Shown here: positions 49,650 through 59,856 of the stretch, in pieces | Layout: each line of letters opens with the position of its first letter | Position numbering within the stretch: position 1 is the stretch's first letter | NCBI GenBank assembly: GCA_963383645.1 | Contig: OY726560.1 | Span: forward strand, 25,088,300 to 25,152,299 | Reading direction: 5' to 3' | Source of the DNA: Muscardinus avellanarius | Lineage: Eukaryota; Chordata; Mammalia; Rodentia; Gliridae | DNA: 64,000 nt | Program-made: the position numbers and the translations under genes | The notes under the pieces: generated by a model | The model's input: only the letters and a program-made list of their open reading frames with translations | Told to the model about the DNA's origin: nothing | The model's database searches: none

Positions 49650-49653
49650 ATGA
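49624..49653 (+). CDS. Nine-codon upstream frame overlapping ORF1 start (ATGA)
   Basis: Seen: ATG at 49624 opens MGKRNNTEQ and stops at TGA 49651-49653, which overlaps the ORF1 ATG at 49650 as ATGA. MGKR is the usual opening of L1 ORF1 proteins. This is therefore either the true old start, now split from the body by an indel, or a short upstream frame that permits termination-reinitiation onto ORF1. The bases before this ATG (ATC ATG G) give G at +4 and A at -3, a reasonable initiation context. Which reading is right cannot be told from one copy. Confidence 0.5.
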   Translation: MGKRNNTEQ

Positions 49654-50540
49654 ATGCCCACAACCCCACAACATCAGAACCCAATAAAACAGAAAATCAG
49701 AGATTTCTAGAATATCAAATCAGGAAAATAACTGTAGAAATAATAGAGGTGCTTCGAAAAGAACTCAGAGAGAGCCAAAAAGAGATAAAGGATGCAATTA
49801 ATGAAGTAAAGGCCTCAATTCAAAGCACAAATAACCGATTAGACCACATGGAGAACAGAATCTCGCTCTTAGAAGATGATCATTCCAAAAATGAACACAT
49901 AGTTTCTAATCTAGGAAAAAATATCCGGCAGCAGGAATCTGATATTGAAGAAATATGGGCCCATTTTAAGAGAGCTAACCTAAGAATAATTGGAATAGAG
50001 GAGGGAAAAGAAAGTGAAACCAAAGGGATCAACAATCTCTTCAAGGAAGTAATAGCAGAAAATTTTCCAAACATAGAGCAAGAGGTTGATACACAGGTCC
50101 AGGAAACTTATAGAACTCCCTTTAGACAGGATCGGAGAAGAGGATCCTCACGCCACATAATTGTCAAAATGATCAATGTGGAAGCCAAGCAGAGAATCTT
50201 AAAGGCAACAAAAACAAAGGGCCAAGTGACATTCAGAGGCAAACCAATTAGAATCACTCCAGACTTCCCAAACCAGGTCATGAGAGCCAGAAGGGCTTGG
50301 AGTAACATATTCCAAACTCTGAGAGAAAACAACTTCCAGCCAAAAATTTCCTACCCAGCAAAACTTTCTATCAAATTATATGGAGAAATAAGAAGCTTCC
50401 ATGACAAACAGAAACTGAAGGAATTTTTGTCTTCAAAACCAGCACTAGAGAAAATACTCAAAGAGATTAACTACAAAGAAGAAATAGGTAACACACACCA
50501 GAACCAGAGAAACAAGATTTTCCATCCAACAGTCAACTAA
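49650..50540 (+). CDS. L1 ORF1 protein (RNA-binding chaperone), intact, 296 aa
   Basis: Known role: L1 ORF1p forms trimers, coats L1 RNA in cytoplasmic particles and acts as a nucleic-acid chaperone during target-primed reverse transcription. Seen: residues about 20-106 are charged and heptad-like with no proline, fitting the coiled coil. Residues about 108-200 fit the RRM-like domain, opening with RANLRIIGIEE (108-118) and containing SSRHIIVKM (166-174). Residues about 201-260 fit the C-terminal domain, with MRARRAW (211-217), SYPAKLS (234-240) and DKQKLKEF. The paired arginines R214-R215 match the pair needed for RNA binding in other ORF1 proteins. At 296 aa it is shorter than the 338 aa human protein, and the shortfall is at the N-terminus. 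Start: ATG at 49650 is the first ATG of this frame. The usual MGKR opening lies 26 bp upstream in another frame and stops at 49653. No ORF2 follows. No stop or frameshift is seen inside the frame. Confidence 0.93.
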   Translation: MNAHNPTTSEPNKTENQRFLEYQIRKITVEIIEVLRKELRESQKEIKDAINEVKASIQSTNNRLDHMENRISLLEDDHSKNEHIVSNLGKNIRQQESDIEEIWAHFKRANLRIIGIEEGKESETKGINNLFKEVIAENFPNIEQEVDTQVQETYRTPFRQDRRRGSSRHIIVKMINVEAKQRILKATKTKGQVTFRGKPIRITPDFPNQVMRARRAWSNIFQTLRENNFQPKISYPAKLSIKLYGEIRSFHDKQKLKEFLSSKPALEKILKEINYKEEIGNTHQNQRNKIFHPTVN

Positions 50541-50744
50541 GATTGGTTATCTGTGGAGATTCATTACTTATGTTAGTCTTTTACCTATCTCTAAGTTGTA
50601 TTGTTTGCCTTTATTGTTGTTAATTTTTAGGATTTCTAGTTGGAATATTAATATACCTTCAGATATAGCATTTGGAAATATTTTATCTCATTCTATCAGT
50701 AACTTTTAACTCTGTTTACATTGTCTTTGGATATACAATTTTTT

Positions 50745-51275
50745 TTATTTTTTAGTGAGTTTGTATACTCTTCTGTTGCCTGTGCCATTGAAATCATATC
50801 CAAGAAATCACTGCCAATTTCAATGTTGTGAGGTTTTATGACCCAGATTTTCTCCTAAAAGTTTATAGTCTTAAGATTTATATTTAGGTCTTTTATCTAT
50901 TTTGAGTTAATATTTGTATATGGGATTAGGTAAGGATCCAAATTTATTCTTTTCCATGTAATTATTATGTTTCAACAATATTTAGTTAAAATATTATTAT
51001 TTCTACCAGCAAATGTTCGTGGAAACCTTGTCAAAAATAACTTGACAATAATGGGAAGAATTTAGCTCTAGGCTTTTATTTAACTCCAATGGTTTATATA
51101 TCTGCCTTTAGAATAGTACTACACTGTTTCAATTATTGTAGCTTTATATGGTTTGAAATCAGAAAATATATATCTTCTAGCTTTGTTCTATTTCAAGATC
51201 GTTTTGGAATTCTAGAGTCCATATTCCATATTAGGATAGAGTTTTTTTCTGAAAAATAAATATATAAATATATGA
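50745..51275 (-). mobile_element. Antisense L1 ORF2 fragment inside the HAL1-like element
   Basis: Read on the minus strand this matches the known L1 ORF2 C-terminal region. On the plus strand, landmarks include AAGAAATCACTGCC, CTATTTTGAGTTAATATTTG, GGTAAGGATCCAAATTTATTC and GGTTTATATATCTGCC. Stops interrupt it. It differs in sequence from the younger L1 copies in this window, so it looks like an older subfamily. It has no poly(A)/poly(T) tail or target-site duplication of its own. Confidence 0.75.
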
Positions 51276-51457
51276 TCATTTCACCTAAAAAAATAGAAAA
51301 AAATATTCTCTGGTAAGAAAGAAAGTAAAAAGAAATATTGAAATGTTATCTTTAAGTCATCAAAAGCTTGGTATCAGACAAATTAAACTGTTATGTGAGA
51401 TTATCATTTTTAATTTTGGATAAATTGCTATAATACTAGATGTCAACCACTAAGCCA

Positions 51458-51502
51458 AGCATGGGAGAGAGGGATGGGGAGAGAATGGGGTGGGGATCGG
51501 GT
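51458..51502 (+). promoter_or_regulatory. G-rich polypurine tract of L1-type 3' UTR
   Basis: Several G runs of 3-4 within about 40 bp (GGGATGGGG, AATGGGGTGGGG, ATCGGG). This meets the simple spacing rule for a G-quadruplex on the sense RNA. G-rich polypurine tracts are a recurring feature of mammalian L1 3' UTRs. Confidence 0.6.
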
Positions 51503-51579
51503 TGGCGCTGACTGGGCGATGTTTGCATGTATGTCTACAAAAGTTTGTATCCCACTATGATGTATGAATACAGTGCACC

Positions 51580-51585
51580 AATAAA
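51580..51585 (+). terminator. Poly(A) signal AATAAA of HAL1-like element
   Basis: AATAAA in GCACCAATAAAA at the element's 3' end. The same CACCAATAAAA ending is seen in the L1 tail at 52870. Confidence 0.75.
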
Positions 51586-51599
51586 AAAATAAATAAAAA

Positions 51600-51613
51600 A
51601 AAGATCTTCTCCC
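51600..51613 (+). repeat. Right target-site duplication of HAL1-like element
   Basis: AAAGATCTTCTCCC follows the A-rich tail directly. Its first A residues cannot be separated from the tail. Confidence 0.9.
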
Positions 51614-52886
51614 ATTCTGTAGGTTTTCTCTTTAGACTCTTGAGATTTTCTTTGATGAGAAGAAACTTTTTAGTTTGATGTCATCCCACTTAATAATTCT
51701 TGTTTTAATTTCTTGAACTTTGGGGGTCTAGTTGAGGAAATGTCTACCTGTGCCTATATGTTGGGGTGATGAAGCTGCCTTCCTCTAAAAGCATCAGTCT
51801 CTGGTCTAACTTTCAGGTCTTTGGCCTGGCTTGAATTGATTCCTATGAAGGGTGAGAGATAAGGATTTAGTTCCATTTTTCTACAATGGATAGCCAGTTT
51901 TATCATCACCATTTGTTGAAAAGGTTGTCTTTTCTCCAGGGTATGTGTTTGGCCCCATAAGACTTTACACTAGAAAAACAACCCAATAAAGAAATGAGCA
52001 ATTGATTGAATAGAAACTTTACAAAAGAAGAAATACAAATGCCCAAAAGATACATGAAAAAATGTTCAACATCATTAGCAGTCAAGGATTTTCAAATCAA
52101 AACTACACTGAGATTTCATCTAACCCCAATCAGAATGGCAATCATTAAGAAGTCAAATAACAATGAATGTTGGCAAAGATATGGGGAAACAGGAACTCTT
52201 CTACACTGTTGGTGGGATTGCAAACTAGTTCAGTCCTTATGGAGATCAGTTTGGAGATTTCTTAGAAAACTGGAAATAGATTCAGCATATGATCTGGCTA
52301 TACACTCCTGGGTATCTTTCCAAAGAAGTTGAAACTAGAGAACTACAGGGATATATGCATAGCCATGTTCATAGTAGTACAGTTCACAATAGCTAGATTA
52401 GGGAACCAACCCAGGTGTCTATCAACAGACGAATGGATTACAAAATTATGGGAAATGCACACAATGTAATTTCTACTTAGCAATAAATAAGAACAACATT
52501 ATGTCATTTGCAAGAACATGGAAGGACCTGGAGAATATTATGTTAAGTAAGATTAGACAACACAGAAAGTGAAAGGTCATGTTTTCTCTAATATGTGTAG
52601 GACCTGAAGTAATTGGGATACCAGAGGGACTCCAGATAATGAGAGAAACCTTTGTGGAGCCAGGGAGGAGATGTAAGGATAGGGGAAAAGGAAGAATGAG
52701 ATTCATTAATGGAATCATTGACTATGGTGTATAGATGTGAATATACCATTGTCAATCTGGGTATTCAGTATTGGGAGGGAGAGAAATGGGGATGTGGGGA
52801 CCCACCAAGTGCTGTATGCATGTATGCCATTGTCAACATAATTTACATTACGATGTGAGATTATAATGCACCAATAAAATGACATA
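51614..52886 (+). mobile_element. L1 3' end with twin-priming inversion (interrupted by the HAL1-like element)
   Basis: Seen: 51600-51965 is antisense L1 ORF2, matching the reverse complement of 45370-45712 in the full-length L1. 51966-52886 is sense L1 3' sequence, matching 45785-46730. The inverted and direct parts are neighbours in L1 order with about 70 bp missing between them. This is the pattern expected from twin priming at insertion. The direct part ends CACCAATAAAATGAC and an A-rich tail. The left edge of the inverted part is at about 48818, now separated by the HAL1-like insertion. Confidence 0.8.
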
Positions 52887-52889
52887 AAA

Positions 52890-53092
52890 ATTACAGGCAC
52901 AGTGGTGCACTTCTTTAATCCCACTACTTGGGAGGCCAAGAAACAATAGTATCACTGAGATAAGCTCAGTAACTGAGCAAGACCCTCATAAACTTAGCAA
53001 GATCCTTTTCAAAGCTAAAATATAAAGATAGGAATGGAGACGTAGCTTAGAGGTAGAATGTTCTTGGGTTCAATCCCCAGTAACAAAAATTT
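52890..53092 (+). mobile_element. MEN-type SINE, diverged
   Basis: CAGGCACAGTGGTGCACTTC, TTGGGAGGCCAAGAAAC, GACGTAGCTTAGAGGTAG, GGGTTCAATCCCCAGTAAC. Inserted at the A-rich tail of the twin-primed L1. Confidence 0.88.
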
Positions 53093-53155
53093 TAATTTAT
53101 TAAATATTCATGTTTAATATAATTATTAAATATCACAAAATGTATAAATAATAAT

Positions 53156-53383
53156 TTTATTTATTTATTTATTTATTTATTGGCAGTACTGGGTGTGGAA
53201 TCCAGGGCTTTTCTCCCTCTAGACTACACTCCCAGACCTATTTTATACTTTATTTGGAAACAGGGTCTCACTAAGCTTCTGAGAGCCTCACTAAGTAGCC
53301 AAGGCTGCTTTGAACCTGTGTGATCTTCCTGTCTCAGCCTCTCAGGCGCAGGGATTACAAGTGTGTGCCACCATTCCCAGCTC
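53156..53383 (-). mobile_element. MEN-type dimeric SINE with (TTTA)n tail
   Basis: (TTTA)n, GGCAGTACTGGGTGTGGAAT, TTTATTTGGAAACAGGGTC, GTGTGCCACCATTCCCAGC. Confidence 0.9.
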
Positions 53384-53519
53384 TAATTTCATTTTATAAG
53401 GTAAAATTTATAAAATATTAAAAGATCATTAAATATTATATTTTAATATATATGTTTCAGAGTGTATAAGGACCAGACCATGGAATCAATTTATTATCTT
53501 GTTAGTAGAGCTTATAATT

Positions 53520-53752
53520 TATTATTATTATTATTATTATTATTTTATTTTATTTATTTTTTTTTTTGGTGGTACTGGGGTTCCTGGAAGCCCTTCTACC
53601 TCCGGGCTACAGTCCCAGACCTATTTTTTACATTTTTATTTGGAAAGAAGGTCTCCTAAGCCAGCACGCGCGGCTGGCTTCGAACCTGCGCGATCCTCCT
53701 GTCTCTGCCTCCCAAGCGCGGGGATTACAAGCGTGTGCCACCACGCCTGGCT
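53520..53752 (-). mobile_element. MEN-type SINE, CTGGCTTAAGAGACC subfamily, with (ATT)n tail
   Basis: (ATT)n then poly(T), GGGGTTCCTGGAAGCCCTTC, TCCTAAGCCAGCACG, GCGCGGGGATTACAAGCG. High CpG retention suggests a young copy. Confidence 0.92.
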
Positions 53753-53889
53753 CATAATTATTTTAATGTTGTCTTCTTCTTAGTAAATTTTAACTTTCAG
53801 ATACATGCTTCAATAGACAATGCATTTACTACAAACTATGTTTTTTAAAAGGAGGTTATAGATTGGTCCTATATTATAGAAAAACTAAT

Positions 53890-54050
53890 ATTTGTTGGCT
53901 AGTGTATGGTAAGCACTTTGTTAAATTATTGTCAAAACCTACCTCACACTTTTCCCCTAGATAACTTTTCACATTGAGAAAAAGAAAACTAATGCAGATT
54001 AAGAAATTTGTACATAGTCCACGCACAGAAATCCAAGCAAGCTCATGCAC
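53890..54050 (-). mobile_element. MIR-like fragment, antisense
   Basis: GCTAGTGTATGGTAAGCACTTTG, CACATTGAGAAAAAGAAAAC and a following partial match to reverse MIR. Confidence 0.45.
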
Positions 54051-55320
54051 ACAGATCTATCTACTAATCCATGAACTTTCTTTTTAAAACTTAAAAAAAA
54101 TTCTCCTAAATTCCCCCCTTCATTTTAGTCTAACTTGTTTACACTTTTCCCTTTTCTGGTGCTAGCAACTAATTACTCCTTCCCATGAGCCATCATTTGG
54201 GGAGGCAAGACTGCTTTTCGTAGAAAGCAAATTGTATAGGAGTTGAGGATATCTTTTGACAGATCTTACATTCCTTTCTCCCCCTATCCTTTTTCTCCCC
54301 AAAGCTCCCTATACATTTCATTCCTCAGGATCCTGTGATTCTGAATACTCCTGTTCTCTCTGTCATCACTGAAGTGATTCAGAAAAGAACTTCATTCCAT
54401 ATGCTTTTAGGCACTCAAGGAACCAAGACATGAAAACCTGGAATTTGTCATTACTCATTTGGCCTTGGCTCCATCAAATCCAGTAGCTTGCCTCCAGGAG
54501 AGATCAGTCCTTGGTTCCTCAAAAGAATTGCATCTATTGTAAATTTGGCTAATTGGAAAATGCTGGCTTTTTAAGGTAAAAGACCCTGCTTCTCTTGAAT
54601 AGCAACCAAATCAGCCATATGAGAAGAAAATAGTACAGAACCTGGCAAACTAAGAAATCATGGTCCTTTGGATATCTTCAACTTATTGCTTTTATAATGA
54701 GAATATCCTTTTCTCTATTATAAAAGTGAGAATATTATGAATATGCACATGATAATCAAATCTTTTTTCCCAGGAGAAGGAGTCCCTTGGGTATATTTCC
54801 CTTTCCTTACCACTAAGGAATGTCATTGAGTGATCTGGCACTCTTTCACAAAATTAATAATTTTGTCTCTTCTCTCTTCTTGTGGTAGTCCATTTGAGAA
54901 AATGTGCCGAGTCCTTTAAAGTCTTGGGTAATGGCCTTGCTGTTGAAACAAATTGGCCAACCAAAGCCAATGGTATTATTTCTTGTGTTTATCCATCTAT
55001 TCCCATGAAATTATTTTAGACACACCATTTTAGAACACAATACTACCAAGAAATATGAAGAGCTAATGACAGGGTGAAATGGAGATGTGAACAAATGTGG
55101 TGGAAGAATTTTATTTATCTATACATGTTTTAGTCACCTCTTTCTATAGAGAATAAAATATCAGAGATGAGGTGTATGTATTTTCTGTCAAACACTAGGA
55201 CAGTGGAAGAAGAGAGGGTTTGGGAGAATCTTTAATGTCAGGCCAGATGACGAATTGAACTATTTAACAGGCATTATGTGTTGTCAAGAAGTCTTCTTCT
55301 CTCCAATTAAAAAAAAAAAA
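54051..55320. other. Unassigned noncoding DNA
   Basis: Nothing recognised. Confidence 0.5.
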
Positions 55321-55329
55321 AATCACCTA

Positions 55330-55526
55330 ACCGGGCGTGGTGGTGCACACTTGTAATCCCAGCATTCGGGAGGCTGAGACCAGAGGATCGCGGTTCGCGG
55401 ACAGCCTCGGCTACTTAGTGAGGCCCTCTGCAACTCAGTGAGACCCGCTTTCAAAATAAAGAATAAAAAAATAGGGCAGAGGGTGTAGCTCAGAGGTGGA
55501 ATGCCCCTGCATTCCATCCCCAGACC

Positions 55527-55557
<31 letters not shown>
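55330..55557 (+). mobile_element. MEN-type dimeric SINE, little diverged
   Basis: CCGGGCGTGGTGGTGCACAC, GGATCGCGGTTCGCGGACAG, linker ATAAAGAATAAAAAAATAGG, long poly(A). Flanked by AATCACCT at 55321-55328 and 55556-55563. Confidence 0.93.
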
Positions 55558-55560
<3 letters not shown>

Positions 55561-55563
55561 CCT

Positions 55564-57600
55564 CAGTCTTTCATGAGAAGTGGAGCAATGCCTGGCTAAG
55601 TTTGTTAAACAGCATATTGACTAAATCGAGGGCTGTTACATGTGTAAATAAAGCAAGATTAATGAGTTGAAAAAAAATTTTTTTTCTGGAAACTACAGGA
55701 ATCCCATACAATTGTTATTGTCGTTTAAATGCTGAGATTATGTAGGTGTTTCAAAGTGGTCATGTAAATTAATGAATTTGTTTGAATTGTCTTTCTACAA
55801 TTATTTTACAATTATTCCACTTTTATAAGTGTCAAAGATGTCATACTCTCTAAAGTGGTCCTTGTAAATTCATTTTGTTACTTATATTAAGGTCATATTC
55901 TTTTTATAATATAAAATTCACTCCTCTGGAGTATTGTGGGAACATCTTTCTAGAATGCTTTAAGTAGAGATCATGCCTACAAAAAGGGAATTAATAGATT
56001 ATCTTCTCTTTGGTCCTTTGTGTTTCTGTGCAACTCAGAGGAAAATGTCATAGGCAATGAGTGGTCATGGAACACTATGGTTTTGTAATGATATTTTCCT
56101 TATCTGCAGACATATTTAGATATTCTCTACCATTAAAGATAATAATGCAATCAGAAATAGATAAAAATAGCATTTTTAAAAAATATGCTATGGAGTAATT
56201 GCTCACAAAAAGTATAACACAACCTGCGGTTCTAAAGTATTTCACTGTCAAAGGACCCCTTAGGTCTCATTTTATAAGATTTTGTAGCAGTCCTGAAGCC
56301 AGTTATTACTTAGTAGTATAGCCTTGACTCTAAATCAGCCACATGACACTTTATTATTCATAGATTTGCTATTTTGATGGAGGTCGAATTTGATGATATT
56401 AAGATAGCTGGTAAAATATGGTCATGAAATAGGAGAAAGAAGTATGATGTTAACTACAAAAAGAAATATATCTATGAAAATCTAAACACAAATGATCTTT
56501 AGTCTTTTGCATAGGCTAGGGGTGGTACTTAGTCTGTCTGAGAGTCCTAAGCAAACATACTCTTAGCTGAGCTAGTAAATGATATCAACACATTCTTAAA
56601 TAACCATCAACACTGTGGGCAAAGTAGAGCTTCAACTTTTCTCCGGAAATATCTGAGACATAATCAACAGACTGTTTAATGAGCATGCTAAAATTGCATA
56701 GCTTCTCAGACACCTTTAAAGTAACCTCCTGGACCCACTTCCATTGTCACTGAGCCACAGTTTCACCTTTTACGGTGTGATTATGGGGAGATACAGGAAA
56801 TGAATTTTTGTACCTTGATTTAGATACTGTCATGAGATTACAAATACAGCATGGATGGCCACTGAAGATTGGTTGTTCCTGATACTGGCCATATTGCTAA
56901 CTTGAAAATGACCACTTGAAGGGTTAACGGATGGCCACAGTTCTAAAAATCACATTTATGTGATTTAATCACCTTTAAATGCCTGCAGAACAATTAAGAG
57001 TTTCATCTAGTCTCTTGAGAAGCTTCATGTAATAAAACATTATGACAGTCTTAGGGGTATTGGGTTTTATAGTGCCTTTATACTAAACATACCACATCGG
57101 TCATCTCTAACTGATAAAGCTTTAATTAGTCAGGTTATTTAAATGTGAAATGGTGACCTAATGGGCTTTGCACTTGATAATAGCCAGGTAGAAGAGAACA
57201 TATGATAACAAGATCCTTGCTCTATAGACAGGTGATAAGCAAGTCCATATCTGTAATTAAAAAAATTAATAAAGTAGCAATACTTTATTTGACCTTATCT
57301 CTTTTCTTTGGAATTATTACTTTATTTGTTTAGGGTAAAAATTCTGAAGAAGGGTTTGTAAAAAAATTAGCATGGTTGAAGTTTGAAACTGCATTAGGTT
57401 GATAATTTTAGATTAAATGTCTGGAATATAATATTAATATATTAAACTAGCATTAGAAATTAATTTATTTTATGCTTATGAGGTTATAACAAAACCACTA
57501 CCTTCACATAATGAAAGCAAGATCATACAACTTTTGAAAGGCAATTTGAAAATATGTGTTTCCAACCAACTAATTTTATTATTGGAATATTATCTTAAGA
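55564..57600. other. Unassigned noncoding DNA
   Basis: AT-rich. 56225-56310 (GGTTCTAAAGTATTTCACTG) loosely recalls a hAT fossil but is too decayed to call. Confidence 0.45.
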
Positions 57601-57614
57601 AAATAAATTATCCA

Positions 57615-57801
57615 GCCGGTAGTAATCCCATGCTTGTAATTTCAGCATTTGGGAGGCTGAGACAGGAGTATTATGGTTTTTGGACAGCCTTGGCTACTCA
57701 GTGAGACCCTGTTTCAAAATAAAAAATAAAAAATAGGGATGGGGGTGCAGCTCAGAGGTAGATACCCCTGGGTTCCATCCCCATTACCATAAAATAAAAG
57801 A
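57615..57801 (+). mobile_element. MEN-type dimeric SINE
   Basis: GCCGGTAGTAATCCCATGC, linker AAAAAATAAAAAATAGGG, GCAGCTCAGAGGTAGATACC. Flanks AAATAAATTATCCA and AAAGAAATTATCCA match at 13 of 14. Confidence 0.9.
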
Positions 57802-57815
57802 AAAGAAATTATCCA

Positions 57816-59419
57816 AAAATGGGGGGAGAGAGCTGTATCTACTAACTATGCATAGCCACATTTTTTGTACTAGTAACAATTAAAATTAAGTTAAATGTCC
57901 AACATAGATAGTTTATATTATGACATGCCACATAGCTTATAAAGTTATATTAAACTGTTTAGCTACCAGCCAGCTGTTTATTTACTAGCATGAAAATATT
58001 TTTTGTGTAATGTTAAGTGAAAAATTATAAAAAATTATATATATATACTATTTTTAATGTTTATTCATCATCATTATTATTAATATATATTGTTTACTAC
58101 TACCACATATGTTTACGAAAGATTGAAGCAAATTTTATAACTAAGCGAAAATTCATACACCAGAAAACAAACTTGAAGGAAGCACACATAACTCTGGGTG
58201 TCTGATTGTTCAATTTTTAACTCTTTTGTAGTATAATTATTTTTATCATAAAGTTATAATTAAAAAATAAATCCTGCTGCATACAGTAACCTCATCCTCC
58301 AGTCCACAGGGAGAAACTTAAGATGGAGGAAATTATAGAAAGATGAGAAAAGAGTAGGAGGTCAAATTAAAAAATAGGATGACTAAATGGTAGATGAGGA
58401 AATTTATAAACATGGTGAGAACATTCCAGTGGGATGCCAAGCATATATGTGCAGACACCTAGATGGCCTTGAAATTCACTTCAGACAGCTCACATGTGGT
58501 GACCAGTTATGTAGGGGAGATTATAATAGAAACAAAACCAGAACACACCAGCTATAAGATATGATGGCGGTATGATGCAAAAAAATAAAAATAAAGAAAT
58601 AGCAGCATGGCAAATGGAGAGATGAGAGACAGTATATCCCCTGAATCACATCCGGTGTCTTGACTGATTCTCATAGCATCACCTAGGAATTTTGGGGAAC
58701 ACTGGGCAGCTCTAAGGATTTGGGTCAGAGATAGATGTCATCCCATGGAAACTTGACTGAGCCAAAGCCTAGTCAAAGAATTGAAGGTAGAAAGTTATTT
58801 GACCAAGTTATAAAATATTGTGCCAAAGACCTGGCCACTTGTGTTGTGAGCGAAACATTCACCTTCCACCATTATAACTTTGAAAGAGGAGTAGTATCTA
58901 AAAAAATAGCAAGCTACCTTAGAGTTGACCTTGGAAGAGTGTACAAAATAAATGGCTGCCATAAGATATTGCTTTTGAGACTTCATATAATGGCTTACTT
59001 GATATAGTTTCGTGGTTACATCTATCTTATATGTTAATAATGCTTTATGTGTCTATGGAAAAGGAAATGGTTTTTGAGGTAGAAAAGTTAGTTGATTTAA
59101 GAAAGAATGTTGTATGTTAGAGGGTAATTATTTGATCACCCAATAGACCCTGATGATTTAATATTTTATCATAATATTATTCTTTTACATCTTTGCACTA
59201 CCAAACTGTAGAGTAGCCCACACATGCCTCTATTTTCTTACTCCACATCTATTATTTTTTACTTGTTTAGAATTTGGGCTCCATTTTAGCCCCTTCACCA
59301 ATGACTTTATGATCACATAATCCTCACTGAGTCAATGGTATTGTCTTTGTTCCTCTCTTTTTATGTCCTATATACACACACTGTAGGTCTTGTTTAGTAC
59401 TGATTGACCTTTGCTCTCG
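57816..59419. other. Unassigned noncoding DNA
   Basis: A 90-codon frame at 58735-59007 has no recognisable domain. 58670-58700 has a weak MER5A-like CATCACCTAGGAATTT. Confidence 0.45.
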
Positions 59420-59510
59420 ATTGGATAAAGACAGCTAACATTTAGTGACCATTTAGAGTGTACTGTTTACTGTACTAAGAGCATCATTAGGTGTTACTTT
59501 GAGTGCTTTG
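59420..59510 (-). mobile_element. MIR/L2-like fragment, antisense
   Basis: GCTAACATTTAGTGACCATTT and TACTGTACTAAGAGCATCAT resemble the reverse MIR/L2 pattern. Confidence 0.45.
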
Positions 59511-59576
59511 TCAGCCAATGTTAGAGCAAGGGGCTCTCTGAGGTTGGCCTGGAGGAGTCACTCTGATTCCCTTCTT

Positions 59577-59786
59577 TTTTTTTTCTTTTGGTGGTACTGG
59601 AGTTCCTGGAAGCCCTTCTACCTCCGGGCTACACTTCCACGGGCTATACTCCCAGACCTATTTTATACATTTTTATGTGGAAACAGGGTCTCTTAAGCCA
59701 GCGCGGCTGGCTTCAAACCTGCGCGATCCTCCTGTCTCCGCCTCCCAAGCGCGGGGATTACAAGCGTGCGCCACCATGCCTGGCTT
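59577..59786 (-). mobile_element. MEN-type SINE, CTGGCTTAAGAGACC subfamily, with internal duplication
   Basis: GGAGTTCCTGGAAGCCCTTC, then GGGCTACACTTCCA and GGGCTATACTCCCA in tandem, then CTTAAGCCAGCGCGG and GTGCGCCACCATGCCTGGC. Target-site duplication TCTGATTCCCTTCTT at 59562-59576 and 59787-59801. Confidence 0.93.
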
Positions 59787-59856
59787 TCTGATTCCCTTCT
59801 TGAAGCCAGTTGCAGATGTCGTGTTTTCTTTCACAAAGAAAAAAATTCTATCAGGT

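Larger units (their letters stand above)
48832..51599 (+). mobile_element. ORF1-only L1 derivative (HAL1-like), apparently complete
   Basis: Seen: a 2.77-kb insertion flanked by perfect 14-bp direct repeats, AAAGATCTTCTCCC, at 48818-48831 and 51600-51613. In order it holds a GC-rich 5' UTR starting GGACTTCCGGGAAGATGGCG, an uninterrupted 296-codon ORF1, about 200 bp of AT-rich DNA, an antisense piece of L1 ORF2 (about 50745-51275), a G-rich 3' UTR, AATAAA and an A-rich tail. No ORF2 endonuclease or reverse transcriptase reads on the plus strand. Known: HAL1 elements are L1 derivatives that keep ORF1 and lack ORF2, moving with ORF2 protein supplied in trans. Inferred: the intact ORF1 and perfect duplication indicate a recent insertion of the whole composite as one unit. 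The flank at the insertion point reads TATT/AAAG, which fits L1 endonuclease nicking on the opposite strand. An alternative is an autonomous L1 whose ORF2 was lost during insertion, but the antisense filler argues against a simple internal deletion. Confidence 0.85.

Noticed and set aside
58735..59007. 90-codon frame
   Set aside because: No family resemblance that I can support, and a minus-strand frame of 63 codons overlaps it.
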